Shown here: piece by piece, positions 59,275 through 64,000 of the stretch | How positions within the stretch are numbered: the stretch's first letter is position 1 | Layout: the number at the start of each line of letters is the position of its first letter | Position numbers and translations under genes: made by a program | Source of the DNA: JBNKFV01 sp050289485 | GTDB lineage: Bacteria; Pseudomonadota; Gammaproteobacteria; Pseudomonadales; Cellvibrionaceae | NCBI GenBank assembly: GCA_050289485.1 | Contig: JBNKFV010000009.1 | Coordinates: 248,001-312,000, forward strand | Reading direction: 5' to 3' | Length of the DNA stretch: 64,000 nucleotides | Notes under the pieces: generated by a model | The model's database searches: none | Told to the model about the DNA's origin: nothing | Seen by the model: only the letters and a program-made list of their open reading frames with translations

Positions 59275-61260
59275 ATGAATGGGCTCAATTCCGGCATTGT
59301 GCTGTTACTGCTGGTGGCGTTGCTGCTGATTGTGATTGGCGGCTGGCGCCGGTCGCGCCTGTGGCGTCAGGGGCGGCCAGCACCGGTGAACTGGCTGGCC
59401 GGACTCGCGGCCATGCCACGGCGCTATCTGGTGGATTTACATGCGGTAGTGCACCGTGATCGCTACATGTCTAATACCCATGTCGCCACTGCAGGTGGCC
59501 TGGTGCTGGCTCTGGTCCTGCTGCCAGTACAATACCTGCTACCCGGCGCTACCTGGGTGACACTGCTGTTGCTGGCCGCCAGTGCGTCGACCACCATTGG
59601 CGCGGGTTTTGTTTGGTGGCGGCGGCGCAATCCACCGCCGCGGCTGTCTCGTGGGCCCTGGATGCGTCTACCCTACAGCCTGCTCGCCATCGGCGCGGCC
59701 TTGTTTGTTATCAGTCTTTTGCGACTGCTGCTGGGTGATGCGATGCCCGGTGTCGCCGGCTGGCTGTTGTTTGCGGTGTTACTGGCCGGTGTTGCCCTGG
59801 GGCTGGCCGAACTGGTGATTGGTGTCGCCCTCGGCGGGCCGATGAAACACGCGTTTGCCGGCGCCCTGCACCTGGCATTCCATCGGCGTCCTGAGCGCTT
59901 CGGCGGTGGCCGCTCCAGCGGTCTTAAGCCGTTGTTCGTGGATGCGGCTATCGCCGAGAACCGGCCTCTGGGGGCGGGCAAACCGGCGGATTTTACCTGG
60001 AATCAGCTGCTTGGGTTCGACGCCTGTGTTCAGTGCGGGCGCTGCGAAGCCGTCTGCCCCGCGTTTGCCGCCGGGCAGCCACTGAATCCCAAAAAATTAA
60101 TTCAGGATATGGTGGTTGGCTTGAGCGGTGGTACTGACGATGTCTACGCCGGCAGCCGCTACCCGGGGCGCACTGACAGTCGCGTTGCAGGTGATCCGCA
60201 ACAGGTGATCACTGACGGTCTGGTTCACGCCGATACGTTGTGGTCTTGCACCACCTGCCGCGCCTGTGTGGAGGAGTGTCCGATGATGATCGAGCACGTT
60301 GATGCCATTGTCGATATGCGTCGCTATATTACCCTGGAAAAGGGCGAAACCCCGGTCAAGGGGGTTGAGGTACTGGAAAACCTGATTGCTACCGATAACC
60401 CTGGCGGACTGGATCCGGCTAAGCGTTTGCATTGGACCGCCGATCAGGCGCTGCCATTGATCGCGGACAAGGGCGAGGCCGACGTGCTGCTGTGGGTTGG
60501 CGATGGCGCTTTTGATATGCGCAGCCAGAAAATCCTCCGTGCCTTAGTGCGCATTCTGAAAGCGGCTAAGGTTGATTTTGCAATATTAGGTGACGAGGAG
60601 AAAGACTGCGGGGATCTCGCTCGTCGCCTGGGTGACGAAGCTACCTTTGAAGCACTGGCGCGTCAAAACATTGAAGCGCTAAAGCGCTACTCATTCGGGC
60701 GCATCGTTACCAGTGATCCCCATGCTTTTCATGTCCTGAGTAATGAGTACGCCGATTTTGGCGGCAGCTTCCAGGTTATGCACCACAGCACCTTTATCCA
60801 TGAACTGGTTGTCGCGGGGAATCTGCGACTGGACGGCGCCAAACTGGCCAGCCGCCTGGGTCGGGTAACCTGGCACGACCCCTGTTATCTGGGGCGCTAC
60901 AATGGCGAGTACGAGGCTCCCCGGCAATTGCTGGAAGTGCTGGGACTGGATTATGCCGAGATGGAACGCTCCCGTTTTCGCTCCCGCTGCTGTGGTGGTG
61001 GCGGTGCGGCACCGGTCACGGATGTGGCCGGAGAGCGCCGTATTGCCGATATGCGCATGGCCGATGTGATCGCGGTGGACGCGCAGACGGTTGTGGTTGG
61101 CTGTCAGCAGTGCACGGCAATGTTGGAAGGTGTGGTGGAACCACGCCCACAGGTGATCGAGTTGGCAGAGGTAATTGTGGACGCTCTGTTGGAAGACAGT
61201 GATCAGCGTTCAAGCAGGAACGAATCGGCCGCGGCAGCGCCTCAGGCGGTGGTGTCATGA
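59275..61260 (+). CDS. dgcB: Dimethylglycine demethylase subunit B, membrane iron-sulfur protein
   Basis: A 661-residue membrane protein. About five or six hydrophobic segments occupy residues 1-200. Two ferredoxin motifs follow, CVQCGRCEAVCP (about residue 250) and CTTCRACVEECP (about 325), then two CCG-type heterodisulfide reductase-like modules (WHDPCYLG, RSRCCGGGG, CQQC). This is the HdrD/GlpC-like design that passes electrons to the quinone pool. ATG at 59275 is used with CGGAG 9 bases upstream. Its last bases overlap etfA by ATGA. Confidence 0.92.
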   Translation: MNGLNSGIVLLLLVALLLIVIGGWRRSRLWRQGRPAPVNWLAGLAAMPRRYLVDLHAVVHRDRYMSNTHVATAGGLVLALVLLPVQYLLPGATWVTLLLLAASASTTIGAGFVWWRRRNPPPRLSRGPWMRLPYSLLAIGAALFVISLLRLLLGDAMPGVAGWLLFAVLLAGVALGLAELVIGVALGGPMKHAFAGALHLAFHRRPERFGGGRSSGLKPLFVDAAIAENRPLGAGKPADFTWNQLLGFDACVQCGRCEAVCPAFAAGQPLNPKKLIQDMVVGLSGGTDDVYAGSRYPGRTDSRVAGDPQQVITDGLVHADTLWSCTTCRACVEECPMMIEHVDAIVDMRRYITLEKGETPVKGVEVLENLIATDNPGGLDPAKRLHWTADQALPLIADKGEADVLLWVGDGAFDMRSQKILRALVRILKAAKVDFAILGDEEKDCGDLARRLGDEATFEALARQNIEALKRYSFGRIVTSDPHAFHVLSNEYADFGGSFQVMHHSTFIHELVVAGNLRLDGAKLASRLGRVTWHDPCYLGRYNGEYEAPRQLLEVLGLDYAEMERSRFRSRCCGGGGAAPVTDVAGERRIADMRMADVIAVDAQTVVVGCQQCTAMLEGVVEPRPQVIELAEVIVDALLEDSDQRSSRNESAAAAPQAVVS

Positions 61261-62585
61261 GTGCGGTTGTGCGCCGCAACCGCCGTCGCGAATGGATTTT
61301 GCGTAACCGGCTGCATCCGCAACACACCATGTTGCAGCAACAGATGTTCAATGGAGATGAAGACAGTGTCGGCCCTGGTGGTGTCCGCCGACGCAATCCT
61401 CGTACCCGTTATTTTGTCGGGCCCAATGGCTTGCGCCGGGTGGCCCGCAGTGCTCCCCGGCAGGTGGTCGGGGCGTTGGGTTCAGCGCGAGCGAAACCTT
61501 CAGCCGAGGTCGCGAAAAAACGCCACCAGGTCTCTGAACCCAGTGAATATATTGCCGTGCTAGCCGATTTTAATAGTGGTCGCCTGAGCGCCCACGACCG
61601 CGATTTACTGGGCCTGGCCCAAGCGCTGGCGACGGAGGTAAATCAGGCCGCAGGCGCCGGGGATGCCCCGGTCTGCGCGGTGACGCTGGTGCTGTTTGCC
61701 GACGCTGATGTCGTCCCTTGCGAGGGTGAGGTCAGCCTGGCCGATGCCGGCGTCGACCGGATCCTCTGTATTAGCGGCAGCGAATACCACGGCTACTGCC
61801 CGGAGCAGCGGGTGCTGGCTTTGAGTCAGCTGGAGGCGGCGTTGCAACCCCGTTACTGGTTATTTCCTGACACCCACACTGGCCGCGATCTGGGACTCCG
61901 GTTGGCGGCTGCGGCGTCGATTCCTGCCGTGACCAAGGTCTGGCAGGCGACTACCGAGCGAGTCACCGCAAGAGGAGGGAGTAATCTCACGGACCTTAGC
62001 GGTTCCACCCCTCGTTTGTTGATCGCACTGGCGGAATGCGCGATGCCGATTACCGAAACCCGTCACGACGCGCTGATATTGCCAGTGTCATCACTGGGCT
62101 TACCAGCCCGACAATCGTCGGCGATTGAAGACCTGGGGTTATTGTCGGTGGACCCCAATCAGGTGCCGCTCGCCGAAGCCGAATTTGTGATGGCTGCTGG
62201 CAATGGTGTTCAGGACTGGCCGCAGTTCCATCGGGTTGCCGCCATACTGGGCGCCACTGAGGGAGCCAGTCGGGTGGCAGTGGACGACGGCAATATGCCG
62301 CGCGCTCGACAGGTGGGGGCCACCGGTACCTGGATCAGTGCCCGAGTGTATCTGGCGGTGGGTATTTCCGGCGCAGTGCAGCATCTACAGGGCATTGGCG
62401 AATGCGACAAGGTCATTGCTATCAATATAGATAAAGATTGCGCCATGGTGAAACGCGCCGATCTGAGCGTTATCGGTGACGCGACGGCCATTCTGGCCGA
62501 ACTTGGCCGTCTGGCGGAGAGCTTCCGCCAGGCCGATGCTGATGCCGATGTTGAGGCCGCCGTGGGTAGTGCGGTTAACCAATAG
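61257..62585 (+). CDS. etfA: Electron transfer flavoprotein alpha subunit, N-terminally extended
   Basis: A 442-residue ETF alpha subunit, about 130 residues longer than the usual form. The extension (residues 1-95) is strongly basic, with RRNRRREWILRNR and RRRNPRTRYF, then the ETF domain begins at EYIAVLADFNSGRLS. The FAD domain near the C-terminus keeps VAVGISGAVQHLQGI and the VIAINIDKDCAM motif. It overlaps dgcB by 4 bases (ATGA). Its place in the operon marks it as the dedicated ETF for methylglycine oxidation. Confidence 0.9.
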   Translation: MSAVVRRNRRREWILRNRLHPQHTMLQQQMFNGDEDSVGPGGVRRRNPRTRYFVGPNGLRRVARSAPRQVVGALGSARAKPSAEVAKKRHQVSEPSEYIAVLADFNSGRLSAHDRDLLGLAQALATEVNQAAGAGDAPVCAVTLVLFADADVVPCEGEVSLADAGVDRILCISGSEYHGYCPEQRVLALSQLEAALQPRYWLFPDTHTGRDLGLRLAAAASIPAVTKVWQATTERVTARGGSNLTDLSGSTPRLLIALAECAMPITETRHDALILPVSSLGLPARQSSAIEDLGLLSVDPNQVPLAEAEFVMAAGNGVQDWPQFHRVAAILGATEGASRVAVDDGNMPRARQVGATGTWISARVYLAVGISGAVQHLQGIGECDKVIAINIDKDCAMVKRADLSVIGDATAILAELGRLAESFRQADADADVEAAVGSAVNQ

Positions 62586-62594
62586 GAGGTAGTG

Positions 62595-63434
62595 ATGAGT
62601 CAAGGTTCTGCTCACCCTGGGATCACTGGCGAACAGCCTGCGAATGGGGTCGATATCACGGTGCTGGTTTCCTCCGGTGTGCATCCGGCTTCCGGTCGCC
62701 CACGACGGGCGCAGCAGGATGCCCGCGCGCTGGAAATGGCACTGACGTTGGGAGGCAGACTGCGAACATTGCATGCCGGCTGTGCCGATGACCCGGCACT
62801 GAGCGAGTATCTGGGTATGGGCATTGGTCAACTGGAGGTGTTGCCGGTCGCTGCCGGAGAAAACCCGCTCCCGTCTTTACAGCAGGAACTACGGCACCAA
62901 CTGCCGGACATAATTCTTACCGGTTGTGCCGCTGAACAGGGCGAAGGTTCTGGACAGTTATCTTACCTGCTGGCAGCCGTCCTCGGGCTGCCACTGATCA
63001 ATAATGTGGCGGCTATTATTGGTATTGCCGACGGTCGTGCGGAGTTATTACAGGCCCTGCCGCGGGGGCAGCGGCGTGTATTGAAAGTCCGCCTGCCCTT
63101 TATTGCCACGGTCGATCTGGCGGCAGCACCCCCCAGGCAAAGTGCCTTTTCCGCAGCGCGGCGCGGCACCATCGTTAGTTTGTCACAACCCGATGTGCAG
63201 GACAGTATTAATGCTGCTGTGCCGGGTGAAGTCTGGCAGGTGAATCCGGCCCGCCCACGCCCCAAACGCTTGGCGGCAGCAGCGGCTCCGGCGGCGAAAA
63301 CTGCCGCCGATCGATTCCGTGCCGCCACCGCCCGGCCCGTCAGTAGTGGTTCTAAAATCCTCGATCAGGCAGAACCCAGCGAGCAGGCGCAAGCGATTTT
63401 TGAACTGTTGCGCGCTGAAGGCGTGTTGCGTTAG
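62595..63434 (+). CDS. etfB: Electron transfer flavoprotein beta subunit
   Basis: A 279-residue ETF beta subunit. DITVLVSSGVHPASGRPRR, LTGCAAEQGEGSGQLSYLLAAVLGLPLINNV and VLKVRLPFIATVDLAA correspond to the AMP-binding fold of the family. The C-terminal 70 residues are Ala/Arg-rich, ending in a helical QAIFELLRAEGVLR. ATG at 62595 lies 5 bases after AGGAGG; the in-frame GTG at 62592 is too close. It follows etfA by 9 bases. Confidence 0.88.
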   Translation: MSQGSAHPGITGEQPANGVDITVLVSSGVHPASGRPRRAQQDARALEMALTLGGRLRTLHAGCADDPALSEYLGMGIGQLEVLPVAAGENPLPSLQQELRHQLPDIILTGCAAEQGEGSGQLSYLLAAVLGLPLINNVAAIIGIADGRAELLQALPRGQRRVLKVRLPFIATVDLAAAPPRQSAFSAARRGTIVSLSQPDVQDSINAAVPGEVWQVNPARPRPKRLAAAAAPAAKTAADRFRAATARPVSSGSKILDQAEPSEQAQAIFELLRAEGVLR

Positions 63435-63504
63435 CGGCAGTTTTCACCGCACAGAATGTCTCATCTCCCGGTCGTTATTTGGGTTTATTGCGGTTTGCCA
63501 CACA

Positions 63505-63526
63505 GGCGCTTCGCCGCTTTTTTTTT
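63505..63526 (+). terminator. Terminator of the dgc-etf operon
   Basis: A short stem GGCG-CTT-CGCC followed by GC and nine T. It lies 70 bases after the etfB stop. Confidence 0.7.
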
Positions 63527-63620
63527 ATTTTGAAATTTCCCTGAAGACCCTGAGCATGACTGGCTGTATAGCTTTTGCTCAGCCGCTTGGCAGGTCTTTG
63601 ATGGGACTTTTAATCGGGCC

Positions 63621-63645
63621 TTTAAACAGCGCTTTTAAACAGCGC
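63621..63645. repeat. 13-base tandem repeat upstream of sdaA
   Basis: TTTAAACAGCGC occurs at 63621-63632 and again at 63634-63645, about 97 bases before the sdaA start. It could be a regulatory direct repeat or a slippage duplication. The 307-base gap between etfB and sdaA holds only this and the terminator. Confidence 0.5.
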
Positions 63646-63741
63646 GTATTTAGCATTGAACGAGTCGTTTTCGGATAAGTCGGCCCCCAGTGCATTAGTC
63701 AGAATAGCCCCAAATTCACTCCCTACGAGGGATGGCCAGCT

Positions 63742-64000
63742 GTGAGTATCAGTGTCTTTGAACTGTTTAAAATTGGTATCGGGCCGTCCAGCTCTCACAC
63801 AGTTGGACCCATGCGCGCCGCGGGTCAATTTATTCGCCAACTGGAGAAATACGTCAGTTTGGTTGATGTGCGCCGCCTGCAGGTTGAACTATTTGGTTCG
63901 CTGGCGTTGACGGGTAAAGGTCACGGTACGGACAAAGCTGTGTTGCTTGGATTAATGGGTGAGGTTCCAGATCTGGTCGATCCCGACCGCGCCGATGCAT
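63742..64000 (+). CDS. sdaA: L-serine ammonia-lyase, N-terminal part (runs off the window)
   Basis: The frame from GTG 63742 is open to the end of the window (86 codons). It reads VSISVFELFKIGIGPSSSHT, then VGPMRAAGQF, the invariant opening of iron-sulfur L-serine dehydratases, and continues with LFGSLALTGKGHGTDKAVLLGLMGE, another hallmark. The rest, including the cluster cysteines, is outside. GAGGG lies about 11 bases upstream. The enzyme converts serine to pyruvate and ammonia, completing the betaine-to-pyruvate route with glyA. Confidence 0.93.
   Translation, partial: MSISVFELFKIGIGPSSSHTVGPMRAAGQFIRQLEKYVSLVDVRRLQVELFGSLALTGKGHGTDKAVLLGLMGEVPDLVDPDRADA

Noticed and set aside
63319..63678. 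A 119-codon frame across the end of etfB
   Set aside because: It starts inside etfB and runs through the terminator, so it is not a plausible gene.
1..64000. CRISPR arrays, tRNA or rRNA genes, insertion sequences, prophage genes
   Set aside because: I scanned intergenic stretches for repeat-spacer patterns, tRNA arm motifs and transposase-like proteins and found none. Short tRNA-like matches were inside coding genes.

Overview
The window comes from a Gammaproteobacterium. I infer a marine or lignin-associated lineage near Cellvibrionales, or a relative sharing Pseudomonas-type osmolyte catabolism. The basis is the housekeeping block miaB-phoH-ybeY-corC-lnt in the usual gammaproteobacterial order, single-copy DUF6279 and DUF1820 genes, two large TonB-dependent receptors, and a glycine betaine catabolic cluster like the GbdR regulon of Pseudomonas. 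No tRNA, rRNA, insertion sequence, phage gene or CRISPR array was seen. Base composition is mixed: moderately AT-rich around the sulfotransferase genes (46-50 kb) and clearly GC-richer in dgcB-etfA-etfB (59-63.4 kb).

Region 1 (1-11.2 kb) looks like a lignin-aromatics island. It holds the end of a type B carboxylesterase, an exported tannase/feruloyl esterase, a LigW-like decarboxylase with an aromatic-acid MFS importer, a lignostilbene dioxygenase followed at once by an exported SnoaL-like protein, a MarR regulator, a double-domain exported SnoaL-like protein and a TonB-dependent receptor. A plausible scheme is ester cleavage outside the cell, uptake of dimers through the receptor, stilbene cleavage by the dioxygenase, and decarboxylation of carboxylated phenols.

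Region 2 (11.3-23.2 kb) holds an amino-acid-type module (FAD amine/amino-acid oxidase, cupin, PLP dehydratase, ornithine-cyclodeaminase-family enzyme), a glycerol kinase, a second lignostilbene dioxygenase with a divergent AraC regulator, and a two-subunit Tat-exported molybdenum hydroxylase that could oxidise aromatic aldehydes.

Region 3 (23.2-42.7 kb) is mostly core genome: a DUF6279 lipoprotein, lnt, corC, ybeY, phoH, miaB, DUF1820, ybfF, an aspartate-type aminotransferase, a diguanylate cyclase, pdxH, a quinone oxidoreductase, a DnaQ-like exonuclease with a DUF294/CBS protein, and a BCCT betaine/choline transporter.

Region 4 (43.2-49.7 kb) is an accessory module: a TonB-dependent receptor, a TPR-sulfotransferase, an Asp/Asn beta-hydroxylase-family oxygenase and a second sulfotransferase. 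It has the parts of a peptide or protein modification system of unknown target.

Region 5 (49.8-64 kb) is a glycine betaine-to-pyruvate pathway: a GbdR-type regulator, gbcA/gbcB (betaine to dimethylglycine), glyA (glycine to serine), a dipeptidase, a V4R-type protein, dgcA/dgcB with dedicated etfA/etfB (dimethylglycine to sarcosine), and the start of sdaA (serine to pyruvate) at the right edge. Sarcosine oxidase is not in the window.
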